The notes beneath the pieces were generated by a model, which was not told the origin of the DNA, searched no databases, and saw only the letters and a list, made by a program, of their open reading frames with translations. Made by a program: the position numbers and the translations under genes. Positions 22,143-33,036 of a stretch of DNA of 64,000 bases are shown here, piece after piece; position 1 is the stretch's first letter, and each line of letters begins with the position of its first letter. This DNA comes from Aradus depressus (taxonomy: Eukaryota; Arthropoda; Insecta; Hemiptera; Aradidae): the NCBI GenBank assembly GCA_963662175.1, contig OY759218.1, positions 17,574,480 through 17,638,479 on the forward strand, given 5' to 3'.

Positions 22143-24145
22143 TACGTCCTCAGCTATACGTCGTATAGGGGAAGTTATGTAATCTGTCAAAAATTTGACG
22201 TTGAGTTTTCACCGAAATTTCGTGTTTCGGACCCTTTGAATCCAAAAATGAAAAAAAAAATTGGTGATTCCCCGGCAATGTACTTCCCCTGAACGAAATA
22301 TTTGATTAAGCTTTCGCTCCTCCTCCAAAACCTGTCGACCGTTTGCGCTAATATTCAACAGTTGACTTACATAGGGGCTCCTAAATCCTCATTCTAAATG
22401 CGACGATAAATTCATTACATCAGCAGTTATTCGTTTTTTTTAATGACCCCCTTCCTCTTAACCTCCTTCTCTTCGGCCGATATCGCTAAAAATTAATAAG
22501 TGTCATCCTATGGGGTTTTGAATTCACATATGCAATTTTGTGTCGATACATTCATTACAACGGCAGTTATTACAGTTTTTGAGTTAAGCCTCTCTCCTAA
22601 TCCTCTTCTCCTTTGGCCGATTCGGCTGAAAATCGATAATTGTCGTCCCTATGGTGTTTTAGACACACAAGTATGTAATCGGTCAGAAATTCGATGCTGC
22701 GTTTTCAACGAAATTTCTATCTGCATTTTGGTCTGTAAAAACCCGATAACTCCCGATAGAATGAATATATCGACACGAAATTTTATGTATATGACCCCTA
22801 TAAGAACTACACCTATCAATTTTCAGCCAAATCGGCCAAAGGGAAGTGGGAGATTAGAGGGGGATATTAAAGTTTTTGAGTTAAGTCTTTCCCATAAACC
22901 CCCCTTCTTCCCATTGGTCTATTTGGCTGAAAATCGATGGTATTGTCCTTATGGGGTTCAGGTCAAACATATAAAATATCGTGTCGATACATTCATTCTA
23001 TCGGTTATTAGATTTTATGTGTTAAGCCTACTTCCTAATCCCCCCTTCCCTTCTGTCGATTTGGCTGAAATTTAACAGGTGTCGTCGTAAGAAGATTCTG
23101 GATTCACATATAATATTTCGTGTCGATACATTCATTAGGGTGGTCCTTTAAAGTGAAAAAGTTGAAATTTTAAAACGTGCTCCCCCTAGGTCGAAAGTAG
23201 TTCACAAAAAAAAATTGATGGAGCGGAAAAAACGAGAAAACATATTAAATAACCCGTCCCCTATCGAGGTTGAATTTTAAATGGGATTTAACTTGGGTTT
23301 CAAAGTTTTCTTCAGTCGATCGATTACCGAGCCGAGCCGTTGATTTCCATCTCTTCAAGGTAGAAAATGGTACTCAGGGGTTTTCGGGGTCGCTGAAGTA
23401 GAATATGATGTTAAAAACTCATTTTAATACATGCCAGCTGTCAAAAAACCTGTCATTATCATTTACTTTTTTCATAATCACGGTTTTTTGAGTATTATCA
23501 GTTTCTAAACAAAAATGTCTACTAGTTTCTATTAAAAAAATGTAAGGAAAACATTTTTCGATATTCAATCAATTTCTAAAAATAATTTTCACACTTGACA
23601 GCTTTAATAGAAACTAGTAGACATTTTTGTTCAAAAACTGATAATACTCAAAAAACCGTGATTATGAAAAAAGTAAATGATAATGACAGGTTTTTTGACA
23701 GCTGGCATGTATTAAAATGAGTTTTTAACATCATATTCTGCTTCACCGACCCCGAAAACCCCTGAGTACCATTTTCTACCTTAAAGCGATGCAAATCAAC
23801 GGCTCAGTAATCGATCGACTGAAGAAAACTTTGAAACCCATGTTAAATCCCATTTAAAATTCAACCTCGATGGGGGACGGGTTATTTAATATGTTTTCTC
23901 GTTTTTTCGGCGCTAACAATTTTTTTTGGGGAACTACTTTCGACCTAGGGGGAGCACGTTTTAAAATTTCAACTTTTTCACTTTAAGGACCACCCTAACA
24001 TTCATTCTAACGGGAGTTATCGTGTACACAGAAATTTATTTTTCATATTTGAAATCTGAAGGTCGGAAAACATGAAATTTCGTTGAAAACTCCACATCGA
24101 ATTTCTGACCGATTACATAACTTCCGCTATACAGCTGTGGAAGTA
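22143..24145 (+). repeat. Family R copy, interrupted by a palindromic element
   Basis: Starts with GGGGAAGTTATGTAATCTGT, continues through GGTGATTCCCCGGCAATGTA and repeated CGGCAGTTATT units spaced about 140 bp, and ends with CTGACCGATTACATAACTTC in inverted orientation to its start. So the ends are inverted repeats of roughly 100 bp and the core is made of units. ORFs inside are by-products of the repeat. The element at 23136-23997 is inserted in one unit. Confidence 0.75.
23136..23997. mobile_element. Palindromic hAT-like MITE, 862 bp, with 8-bp target duplication
   Basis: ACATTCAT is repeated at 23128-23135 and 23998-24005. The ends are TAGGGTGGTCC...GGACCACCCTA, and the arms stay complementary for about 340 bp (for example GACAGCTGGCATGTATTAAA against its inverse). 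The centre near 23570 is a short unpaired AT-rich stretch. No coding. The duplicated bases belong to a family R unit. Confidence 0.85.
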
Positions 24146-24188
24146 AAAAAAAAAATCTGGGAACATAATAACTCCCGATGAAATGTTA

Positions 24189-24450
24189 TAGGTTAGGTTT
24201 TATGACTCATGCCCGGGCTTTAACTATGAGGTCATATCGCCTACTACCAGAGCGCTCTTTCGTCACTCTGGTGAACATGAGCCCGACTTTACTGTGGGAG
24301 TCCTAAATTTTTATTCACCTAGGGCAGAGTTTTTAACGAGTACCTGACATCGTACAGCCTCGGTACCATCGCCTAACGTCCCATCCGAAGGACGATTATC
24401 TGGGAGGTAAAATAAACTAAGGGCCTCGGTCGGGTTTCGAACCCGATGTT
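24189..24450 (-). mobile_element. tRNA-derived SINE S1, minus strand
   Basis: Reverse orientation: starts at AGGTTAGGTTTT (tail), runs through the body, and ends in the tRNA-like B box (GGGTTTCGAACCC) near 24430. The A-box part is missing. Confidence 0.8.
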
Positions 24451-24459
24451 TTATGTTTT

Positions 24460-24995
24460 AACCAGAAATCGAAAGGTTTCGGCTGAGGTGGGCTCAACTC
24501 AAAAACCCTCATAACTGCAGATGTAATGTATTTAGTTGTCCAGTGCCACTGGTCCTCACCAATTCGTAACAAAAGAAACCCATTCAACCATATTCTTCCC
24601 TGACTCAAATACCATGTTCTTATCTAGTGTAGCCTCACCCTAACTGTCAACTACAGACTAAGTGATTAACTGAAGACAAAACAAACAAACACAAGAAGTG
24701 ACAGATGAACATTACTTTTTCCATAACAGACACCAAAAGAGTTGATAAATAAGATTATTTTTAAACTTGTCACAATGTAAACAACAAAATAAAGGTCAGT
24801 TAATTTAAACTATTTTTGAGTTTAATGTAAGACTTTTTTAATTTTTTTTTCTTAAATATTGACTGATATTAATGTGACTGATAAAATTAGATAGTTACAG
24901 GTTTTCAACGTAATTGCATTTTTTCTCCGCTGCAGACTGAATGTTACAGGAACATGGCGAGAGACCAAAGGACATTTTGAGATCTATCGTAAAAA
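24460..24995. other. Intron sequence, little recognised
   Basis: A short family R scrap lies at 24470-24530 (CTCAACTCAAAAACCCTCAT). The rest looks unique and AT-rich. Confidence 0.4.
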
Positions 24996-25085
24996 GAGGG
25001 CGCCGGTAGCTCAGAGGTATGCTTGCTTACTGAGCTGAAGATCGCAGGTGCGAAACCCGGCCTAGGACGTTAAGTGATGGTCAGG
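24996..25085 (+). mobile_element. SINE S1 head fragment
   Basis: GAGGGCGCCGGTAGCTCAGA begins the tRNA-like head and a degraded B box (GGTGCGAAACCC) follows. The body is missing after GTTAAGTGATGGTCAGG. Confidence 0.75.
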
Positions 25086-25294
25086 TAATCCTCCATCTCT
25101 TTAGCCAAATTGGCTGAAAATCGATAGGTGTTGTCATGTGGTTCTGGATTCACATATAAACTTTCATATAGACTTACATCCATTCTATCGAAAGTCATTA
25201 GAGTTTTTGTGTTAAGCCACCCTCCTAATCCCCCCTTTCTTTCAATCGATTTGGCTGAAAATCAATAGATGTCGTCGTTCGAGGGTTCTGGATT

Positions 25295-25326
<32 letters not shown>

Positions 25327-25495
25327 ATTTCGTGTCGATACTCATTCTATCGGGCATTATCATGTTCATAAACAAAGAGACAAACACACAGACATAATTA
25401 TTTTTTCATATTTGGAATCTAGAGATCAGAAAACATGAAATTCCGTTGAAAACACCACATCGATTTTATGGCCACTGGTGACAGAGACCGGCTAT
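25086..25495 (+). repeat. Family R copy with TA microsatellite
   Basis: Two R units (GGCTGAAAATCGATAGGTGT, TTGGCTGAAAATCAATAGAT) and the right end block (ACATGAAATTCCGTTGAAAA). A TA run at about 25300-25327 lies between them. Confidence 0.7.
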
Positions 25496-25630
25496 CCAGT
25501 GTTCAGCCGTTTTGGCTCCTGGCGGGAGCAGAAGCGGTGTAGGTGCTGGAGCGACCGGTGGTCGCCCCCGGCCCGCCATAGCCTTACTTAAGCACTAGCC
25601 AGATCCCGAACTCCCTCGACAAACAGAGAC
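25496..25630 (+). mobile_element. SINE-like S3 fragment
   Basis: The plus strand carries TGGCTCCTGGCGGGAGCAGA, then a GGTGGTCGCCCCCGGCCCGCC block and CCGAACTCCCTC, colinear with the minus-strand element at 2130-2368. Inserted in family R. Confidence 0.7.
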
Positions 25631-25674
25631 TGGTGATTCATCCGACACATTACAGAGTAATAAATAATGACTTA

Positions 25675-25995
25675 CGTAGGAACTCCTAAATCCTCATACC
25701 AAGTTTTTTATCGATAAATTCATTACATCGGCAGTTATTAAGATTATTTAATTGAGCCCCCTCCCCTGCACCCCCTCTTCCCTTCAGCCCATGCCGCTGA
25801 AATTTGACAGGATTAGTCCTCATTGGGGTTTAACTGCAAATATGAAATTTCATGTCAATAAATTCATTGCATCGGCAGTTATTATGGTTTTTGAGTTGAG
25901 TCTCCCTCTCTTCTGCTGATTCCGCTGAAAATTAATAAGTGTCGTCCTTATGGGGTTTTGAATTCACATATGTAATTTCGTGTGAATATATGATC
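25675..25995 (+). repeat. Family R units
   Basis: CATCGGCAGTTATTA occurs at about 25728 and 25871, 143 bp apart. Flanking blocks (GCTGAAATTTGACAGGATTA, GCTGAAAATTAATAAGTGTC) mark two units. Confidence 0.7.
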
Positions 25996-26009
25996 CTTTC
26001 AAAAGTTCT

Positions 26010-26330
26010 GTCGTTTTTTTTTATAAAGGAATGTTTATTTTGACTGTAGCGTCTTTGTTATGATTCTAATTCCAATGCGACCTCAGCTAATATAAACAAC
26101 ATTGTTTACTATCTGTGAAAACAGTATAATATTTTAATCCAGTCACTGCTAGACGTTCAAACGAATTTATTAAAATGGTTTGAATTGAAATTCAAATTAG
26201 GTCGATTTTACTTTATGAGCTACTGTGGCCTCTCGAAAAATATGCTCCGTTATAATGATTCACACCGTGTATATATCAGTGAAGACCTTACACAATTCAA
26301 CAAAAAAAATTATTATATGGCTAGGCAAAA
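26010..26330 (+). pseudogene. Possible 5' part of a mariner relic
   Basis: AAAAGTTCTGTCGTTTTTTTT resembles the leader of mariner elements, and the broken translation ICSV...ISVKTLHNST recalls the first helix-turn-helix of a mariner transposase. The next part of the protein appears at 30190-30540, across the LINE. Low similarity and stops keep this tentative. Confidence 0.35.
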
Positions 26331-26439
26331 AAAAAAAGAAGAAAAAATCAAATTTGTCTGGATTTCTGGGGGGAAGGTATTATGCAGGAGGGATAATGGG
26401 ACTCCCGTTATCCCAATATCTAGACCAGAGGATTTGGAC

Positions 26440-29400
26440 GTTCACTTCCCATAACAACAACAATCAGGTCTCCCCCGGTCCCCCCACTCCTCCGCCAACT
26501 CTTTCTCCATCTTTACTCCAGTTGTCTTCGGTCATCTGTACCCCAACATCCTGATGCGGTTTCTCTCCGGCTCTTCACCTCTCTTCTCTTCCGTTTCGTG
26601 TTTTTCGGATTTCTTTTTATTGTGTATTTTTGTTTTCGATTGTACTCTTCAGTTTATTTTCGTTCACATGTTTCTCTTTATTATCAAACCAGGCCTTTCC
26701 TTTCTGTTATTGTCACTCACTAAGCTAGTATTTATTTATTTTTGTTTATGTTATTTATGTAAATGTTCATTTTTCATTTTTTATCACCATGCTTGCAGAA
26801 TTGTAAACACTATTCTTGTATATAATTTAACTTTGCCTACATTCCATTTTTTCATTTTACTTGCTTGTTCTCTTTTCCTATCAATTATTAATCAGTTTGG
26901 TATTATCACTCATGGGATCTCCTTTTCGATACATAGGACCAAGCCGTCTTCTCCTCTAACCCCTCACCTGCCCTATATATTACCTCCCTCCTCTCTTCAC
27001 CATGTCCTATAATATATTAACCAGTTGTCATGTTAACGCCCAGTCCCTCTTCCCTCATTTTGATGAGTTCTCAGACTTTTTCCAATCCCATACCTATCAC
27101 CTGATTGGAATCTCCGAGACCTGGCTCACCCCTCTCATCCCTAACTCCGCTCTTCCTCTTCCTGGCTACACCCTGTTTCGTAATGACCGCTCCGGTCGGA
27201 CTGGTGGGGGTGTGGGGGTCTATGTACATGACTCTCTCAAGGCCCGTGTTCTCGATTGTTCATCTGACTCCCCTCTCCCACACGTCGAGTATATGTTACT
27301 GGAAGTAACAATTCGCCATGAAAAGTTGCTCTATGGTGTAGTCTACAGACCACCCACTATCCCCTTTGGCACCGACCTTGAATCCCTACTCCTAGCGTAC
27401 CTCCCCATTTACTCCAATCTCATCCTTGCCGGAGATTTCAACTCAAACTTCCTCTCTGATTCCTATGATAAAAAGTACCTCCTCAACCTTTTTTACTCCC
27501 TCAATCTCTACTTAGTACCTTACTCTCCTACCCATCATACTCAGCATAGTCACACCTGGCTTGACATCCATGTCATTGACTCCTCTGTTAAATTACTTTC
27601 CTCCTCCCAATTTCCTGTTCCTTTTCTCTCCGGCCATGATCTTATCTCTATTTCCTATGATCTCCAATCTCCTCCTTTTGTTAAAAAAACCATATCCTCG
27701 AGACATCTTTCCTCTATATCTCCTGAATCTCTACAGCAAGACCTTGATGCTATTGACTGGAGCCCAATATTCAATAGCCACTCCGTCGACGATATGGTTC
27801 AAGATCTGACGACAAATCTCATATTCGTGCTGGATAAACACGCGCCATTGCAGGAATCTCGAATCCGACGGCCCCCTGCACCATGGCTAACTCCTGAAAT
27901 CAGAAGTTTTATGAAGAATAGAGACTCTGCAAGGCGCAAATTTGTCCGCAGTCACTCTTCCACGGATTATGAGATTTACAAAGGTCTACGTAACCGAACC
28001 CAGTCTTTACAGAGAAGAGCTAAGGTTGAATACTTCCACAGGGTCTTGTCTGAAGCTCCTAATCCTAAATCCAAATGGTCCCTTCTCCGCAACCTATCCT
28101 TAGTCAAATCAAAACAGTGCTCCTCCAATATTCCTTGCTCTCCTGATACTCTAAACCACTTTTTCACTTCATCACCTAATACAAATTCTCCCCCTACCCC
28201 CTTGCCTCCTAATCTAACTTTCAATCCAAATTCCTTCTTTTTTTCCTATATACATCCTGAAGATCTTCTCAATAGCATCCTTAAATCCCGTACAAACGCC
28301 TACGGTCCAGACAATGTCCCCGTAAAATTGATCAAATGCGCCCTCCCCTCCATCCTTCCTGTCCTCCTTCACATCTACAACTTCTCCCTGCAGAACTCAG
28401 TTTTCCCGACTGCTTGGAAATCAGCTATTGTCCTCCCCCTAAATAAAATTCCTAATCCCTCTTCTCCAAAAGATCTCCGGCCAATATCTATCCTTTCCAA
28501 CCTCTCCAAACCCTTAGAACGAATAGCCCAATCCCAACTATCCTCCTATCTTGAAACCAACCAAATCTTAAATCCCCTACAGTCCGGCTTCCGTCCTTGC
28601 TTAAGCACTCAATCCGCTCTCCTAAAAGTTACCAATGACCTCCAACTAGCCATAGACAACAGACAGGTTACTCTGCTCGTACTTTTCGACTTCACTAAAG
28701 CCTTTGACACCGTTGACCACAGCATCCTCCTCTCCAAGCTCCACAATACCCACCTTTCCAGCAGTGCTGTTCGCTGGTTTCAGTCCTTCCTCTCCGGTCG
28801 TTCTCAGTCAGTTCTCGTCCCAAATCTCCCTCCCTCTTCCTTTCTGCCAGTTAATTCTGGGGTCCCTCAAGGCTCATCCCTTTCTCCTACCCTTTTCTCT
28901 ATCTTCATAAATGACCTCCCCAATTCCATCAAACACTCCAATTATCACCTTTATGCCGATGACTTCCAAATGTATCTCTCCTTCCACCCCTCCACCGCTC
29001 TTGCTGCTTACGACAAGATGATGGAGGACATCCTTGGTATCACAGACTGGGCTTCCAAGAATGGACTGACACTGAACGCTGAGAAGACTAAAGCCATTGT
29101 GATAGGTAACCATAAACTACTAAACTCCCTTACTGACTTACCTCCATTAAGACTACATGACTCCGATATTGAATACTGCACCAGTGTAAAAAATCTTGGA
29201 TTGATCCTTGATCAAACCCTCTCCTGGAAAGACGATGTTTCTCACATCTCCAACCGCTCCTTCAAAACCCTCTACTTCCTCAAACGCCTTCGTCACCTTC
29301 TTCCCACGAAAACCCGTCAGCTGTTGGTATCCTCTCTTGTTTTCCCCTACTTTGATTATGCTTGCCTCGCATATGGAGGACTGTCTGGTGAGCTCGACAT

Positions 29401-30178
29401 GAAACTAAAGCGAGTCATGAACTCCTTTCTAAGATTCATCTTCGGGCTCCCCAGACACTCCTCTATTACTAGTTCCTATACCGACCTAAAATGGCTCTTC
29501 CCATCCTCTCGTCGACAATATTTCCTTGGCTCCTTCCTCTATCAAACCATATCTTCCCAAAAGCCCTCCTACATCTTCCAAATGCTCCAATTTAAATCCC
29601 ATATCCACCAGAAAGTCACTAGATCCCGCCCCTCGGATCTTTACCTCCCTTCCCACAGGACAACAACCTACCACAACTCTTTCCTTATCCAAGCTAACTC
29701 CCTCTGGAACTCTCTCCCTCTCCAGATCCGCCATGCTCCTTCTCTTCTTTCATTTAAGTCCTTACTTTTCCATTATCTCCTAACTCAACAAACCTCTGAT
29801 TCCTAAGGCGGGCTCCTATGAGATAGTTCTAGTCTTCCTATAAGTCTCTCACTCCACTGGACAGATTGTCACACTCCAGTTTCATCTGCCCAGTTTTTTT
29901 GCGATTAAATTCATATATAACTCACTATTGTTATTATGTTTTACATTATTATTCATATTTTGTTTTTTTCTTATTTTTATCATTAATTTTCACCAGTTTT
30001 TTATTGTTTTAATCATTGCCTCTCTCTAACATTTTATATTTATTACTAGAGACCTCTTTTCCTTTATTTTTATTCTGTCTCAATGGGTCGATACTTGTAC
30101 TCTTTTATCTACTTCTTATGTTATTATTCTTAGGGGACGAAAGTCCCAGAATAAAGATTATTTTTCATTCATTCATTT
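26440..30178 (+). mobile_element. CR1/L2-type LINE with intact ORF2
   Basis: A single long ORF (27002-29806) is preceded by a pyrimidine-rich leader and followed by a 3' UTR that ends in an ATTC microsatellite (TTCATTCATTCATTTC) instead of poly(A), a hallmark of CR1/L2-type elements. No separate ORF1 is convincing: the hydrophobic frame at 26554-27012 is low-complexity T-rich sequence. The 5' boundary is approximate. The element seems to split a mariner relic. Confidence 0.85.
27002..29806 (+). CDS. CR1/L2-type LINE ORF2: AP endonuclease and reverse transcriptase, 934 aa
   Basis: Endonuclease motifs are VNAQSL, IGISETWL (about residue 37), LAGDFNSNF (about 145) and SGHDLISI. RT motifs are LRPISILSNLSKPLE, LFDFTKAFDTVDH (about 566), SGVPQGSSLSPTLFS and YADDFQMYLS (about 651). 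The C-terminus has the FLRFIFGLPRHSSIT and SLWNSLPLQIR blocks usual in CR1/L2/Rex-type LINEs. There are no stops or frameshifts, and catalytic Asp pairs are intact, so the protein could be functional. Codon use is T/C-rich at third positions, unlike the AT-rich host exons. The Met at 27002 lies just upstream of the first endonuclease motif. Confidence 0.9.
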   Translation: MSYNILTSCHVNAQSLFPHFDEFSDFFQSHTYHLIGISETWLTPLIPNSALPLPGYTLFRNDRSGRTGGGVGVYVHDSLKARVLDCSSDSPLPHVEYMLLEVTIRHEKLLYGVVYRPPTIPFGTDLESLLLAYLPIYSNLILAGDFNSNFLSDSYDKKYLLNLFYSLNLYLVPYSPTHHTQHSHTWLDIHVIDSSVKLLSSSQFPVPFLSGHDLISISYDLQSPPFVKKTISSRHLSSISPESLQQDLDAIDWSPIFNSHSVDDMVQDLTTNLIFVLDKHAPLQESRIRRPPAPWLTPEIRSFMKNRDSARRKFVRSHSSTDYEIYKGLRNRTQSLQRRAKVEYFHRVLSEAPNPKSKWSLLRNLSLVKSKQCSSNIPCSPDTLNHFFTSSPNTNSPPTPLPPNLTFNPNSFFFSYIHPEDLLNSILKSRTNAYGPDNVPVKLIKCALPSILPVLLHIYNFSLQNSVFPTAWKSAIVLPLNKIPNPSSPKDLRPISILSNLSKPLERIAQSQLSSYLETNQILNPLQSGFRPCLSTQSALLKVTNDLQLAIDNRQVTLLVLFDFTKAFDTVDHSILLSKLHNTHLSSSAVRWFQSFLSGRSQSVLVPNLPPSSFLPVNSGVPQGSSLSPTLFSIFINDLPNSIKHSNYHLYADDFQMYLSFHPSTALAAYDKMMEDILGITDWASKNGLTLNAEKTKAIVIGNHKLLNSLTDLPPLRLHDSDIEYCTSVKNLGLILDQTLSWKDDVSHISNRSFKTLYFLKRLRHLLPTKTRQLLVSSLVFPYFDYACLAYGGLSGELDMKLKRVMNSFLRFIFGLPRHSSITSSYTDLKWLFPSSRRQYFLGSFLYQTISSQKPSYIFQMLQFKSHIHQKVTRSRPSDLYLPSHRTTTYHNSFLIQANSLWNSLPLQIRHAPSLLSFKSLLFHYLLTQQTSDS

Positions 30179-30189
30179 CACTCCGTGTT

Positions 30190-30540
30190 TGGTGAGAAGG
30201 CTGTCTCTGATCGTAAAGCTCAATTTTGATTTTCCTAATTTCGTCAAAGCGACGAAACGCTCGAAACGGGGCTCGTCCTGGAAGACTTCAAGTTCCCGAA
30301 GAACAGCAAGTTCGGGAATTAATAGAGTCGGATCCACGTCAAACATGTTCTGAAATAGGTAACAGACTAGATATTTCAGAAGCAACAGCTTGGAGATACC
30401 TACATCAAATAGGAAAAATAAAAAAGCTTGACAAATGGGTCCCTCACAAATTATCGGATGCCAATAAGATGATTCGATTAACAACATCTTCATCTCTAGC
30501 TTCTCGATTAACAAATAAAATTCCTTCAGCATTAATGCAC
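30190..30540 (+). pseudogene. Mariner transposase fragment (second HTH)
   Basis: The frame from about 30240 gives ELIESDPRQTCSEIGNRLDI, ATAWRYLHQIGKIKKLDKWV and PHKLSDANKM. These are the second helix-turn-helix and the WVPHEL linker of mariner transposases, which bind the transposon ends. The catalytic DDD domain is missing: the frame leaves the family after IRLTTSSSLASR. Confidence 0.8.
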
Positions 30541-30554
30541 CCCTCTGCCCTACT

Positions 30555-31112
30555 GGAAATTTGAGACGTCACATAGTCTATTGTTCAATTTGGCTTTTAA
30601 AAATACTGCATGTTAAATTCCATGACAATCTTACTATCTGTTAATGATTTAGCACCTTCATACACAGGGCGTTCCACAACCCCCCTCCCTTTCAACATTT
30701 TGAGACGCCACATAGCCAATTTTCAAATTTTGCTTTTAAAACTACTACATGTGAATTTTCATGACAATCCGATTATCCGTTAATGAGTTAGCAGTATTTT
30801 TATGCTTACCCCCTCCCCCCCACAGCCTCTCTCCCGTTAAAATTTTTGCGTTGTCACACACCCTTTTTTTCAATTTGCCTATTAAGAATTTTACATGTAA
30901 AATTCCATGACAATCCTACCATTAGTTAATGAGCCAGAACAATTTTTATGCTCAGCCCCCTCATAACCCTCCTCCCGTTCAAATCCTATTTTCTAATCTG
31001 AATCAAAATTATGCTACATGTGAAGTTTCATGAAAATCCGTTCAGCCGTTTACTCGTGATGATGGAACAAACAATCAAACCCCGTTCCAGTTTTATTAAT
31101 ATAGATTTTCCA
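30555..31112 (+). repeat. Tandem array of four units of about 145 bp (second monomer family)
   Basis: GAGACGTCACATAG at 30562, GAGACGCCACATAG at about 30702 and GCGTTGTCACACAC at about 30850 open successive units; each has a CATGACAATCC-like block and a CCCCCTCCC-rich block. The last unit ends ATGAAAATCCGTTCAGCCGT, then AATATAGAT, a terminus that recurs widely in invertebrate repeats. The layout recalls family R but the sequence differs. Confidence 0.75.
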
Positions 31113-31301
31113 TGTATAATTTTTAATCATATCTGCCAAACTTCATCAACATGAAATTTAGTATGATAATTCAAAACTTCCTGAAGACACTTATACATTT
31201 TCAGTCAAATCGCTAAATTTGTTTCAAAAGAACAGCAAAAACTTAGATCATCAATTCGCGCTGGGGAACCAGTGGTTCACCAATTTTTAGACTTATAAAA
31301 T

Positions 31302-31817
31302 ACTAGCAGTAATACCCGGCGTTGCCCGGGGAACTTTGACTTTTCTCCCAATATCTCCTATAAGGCTATTCAGTTCCTCGACAGTACATTCATGATATAA
31401 TTTTCAATTATTCATACGGAATAAGGCTTATAGTCCTTCAACTGTAGTAACACTAGCTTTGGAGCTAAAACTAATTTATTCAAAAAGATTTCTCATTAAT
31501 CGTTGCAATGGTTTTCGAGTTACAAAGATTGCGTGAGTGGATGCTGGGATGGACCAGGGGTTGATTAAAAAATAGACCTTAACCTTCCGGTAGATAAAAC
31601 TCATCTATTCAAAAAGATTCCTCATTAATCATTGGTTTTCGAGTTACAAAGATTGCGTGGGTGGATGCTGGGATGGACCAGATATTGAGGTACTAATACT
31701 CCTATAACCTTCCACAGACGATGACGAACAAATTAAAAAAAATTAATCAAATCCATTAAGCCGTTCGTGAGTTATAGCGGTACAACGCACAGACATTTTC
31801 AGCTTTATATATATGAT
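31302..31817 (+). repeat. Repeat G copy 1 (0.52 kb)
   Basis: Begins ACTAGCAGTAATACCCGGCG and ends TTATATATATGAT. It is nearly identical to 39335-39857 in the same orientation and contains an internal duplication (GATTGCGTG...GGATGCTGGGATGG twice). A reversed scrap lies at 37690-37805. Coding was not seen. Confidence 0.85.
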
Positions 31818-32310
31818 ATTTTAGCCTGACTTAAAAAAACCGAGTTGAGATTTTGTGGTGCCCCCTCCCATTACCGTCTACGCCACTGCCAGTAGGGCCG
31901 GTATAGTTGAGATATTGAGATCCCAAACCGAGGTCTGTGTGTATTATTAGATGGGTGTGATGCTAATGATGAATACGAGAACTGGAATAGATGCCAAGTT
32001 TAACGGGACAGGATGGCTCTGCAAACGGTTCTATCTATTGGATAACAATGTTACACTAGAAATAGATCGCCCTATGGTAACGTGATTCTTAAAATGTAAC
32101 AAATTTCAAAATTTAATATTTTCAATAATTTCACCTCTCAAAAAAAAAAAAAAAAGTTAGTAGGTGAATCTCTGGCAATAAACTTCCCCAGAACGAATTA
32201 ATTAAGTGTTTGCTTTCCCTTCAAGGTGAATCGACCTTTTAGGCTCGAAGTCAGTACTTGTCTTACATACGAGCTTCAGAATCCTCATATATAATTGTGT
32301 GCCAATAAAT

Positions 32311-32990
32311 TACAGTAGAACCTCTATAAGTCGAACATCAAGGGAGACGCCAAAAAATTCGAGTTATAGAGTTTTCGACTTATGGAGGATTTCGACAGGC
32401 GGATTTTGATTCGACTTGTAGAGGTTAAGATTCATTCTAACTAATTTTGAGTTAGAGAGGTGAAATAAATAAAAATTCAAGTTACAGAGGTAACAAACAT
32501 ATTTATATTTATTATAAATCAACATTATTTCAAAACATCCTTAAAATAAAAAATACGTAGTATAAGTAGGTATTAAAAAAGTCGGTAATTTTTTTTTGCT
32601 GTAGATAATTGGTAGTCCTATTTATTGTATACTCCTAAATTGTTTTCTAAGAAACAGTGGTGTACATTGTCGGCAAACTCTTAAAGTCGGTAACTTATTT
32701 TTCTTCGAGCTATAGAGGTAATAAATAAGTTTCAAATAGTCGGTTGTAAAGGTTGTAAAATAAAACATTGCTATGTTCGAGGTACAGAGGTCCAATTTAT
32801 TTTTTCGAGTTATAGAGGGAAAATATGTACCAAAATGGCTTATAGGGACTCACTGATTATTTTGACTAATAGAGGGTTGAGATTTCGAGTAATGGAGGTT
32901 TTGGGGCTTGAAGCGAAAGGAACAAAACTTTTTTTCGAGTTTTGGATGTTTTTGACTTATCGAGGTTCGACTTAAAGAGGTTCTACTGTA
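32311..32990. mobile_element. Pogo-like MITE, family P2
   Basis: The ends TACAGTAGAACCTCTATAAG and (reverse complement) TACAGTAGAACCTCTTTAAG form inverted repeats with TA target duplication. Removing it restores an R unit (AATAAATTA then TTACGTTGGCAGTT). The interior holds many GAGTTATAGAGG-type repeats. No transposase. Confidence 0.88.
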
Positions 32991-33036
32991 ATTACGTTGG
33001 CAGTTATTAGGCTTTTTGTGTTGAGACTCCCTTCTC

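Noticed and set aside
22500..23075. 191-aa ORF
   Set aside because: It is a read-through of family R units; the same peptide pieces recur at 47280-47537 with shifts, as expected for repeat translation.
13436..26000. CRISPR-like regular repeats (142-bp periodicity)
   Set aside because: Units are long, diverged and lack unique spacers; the sequence is eukaryotic.
26554..27012. 152-aa hydrophobic ORF as LINE ORF1
   Set aside because: Phe/Leu/Ser-rich translation of a T-rich leader; no RNA-binding, zinc-knuckle or esterase motif.
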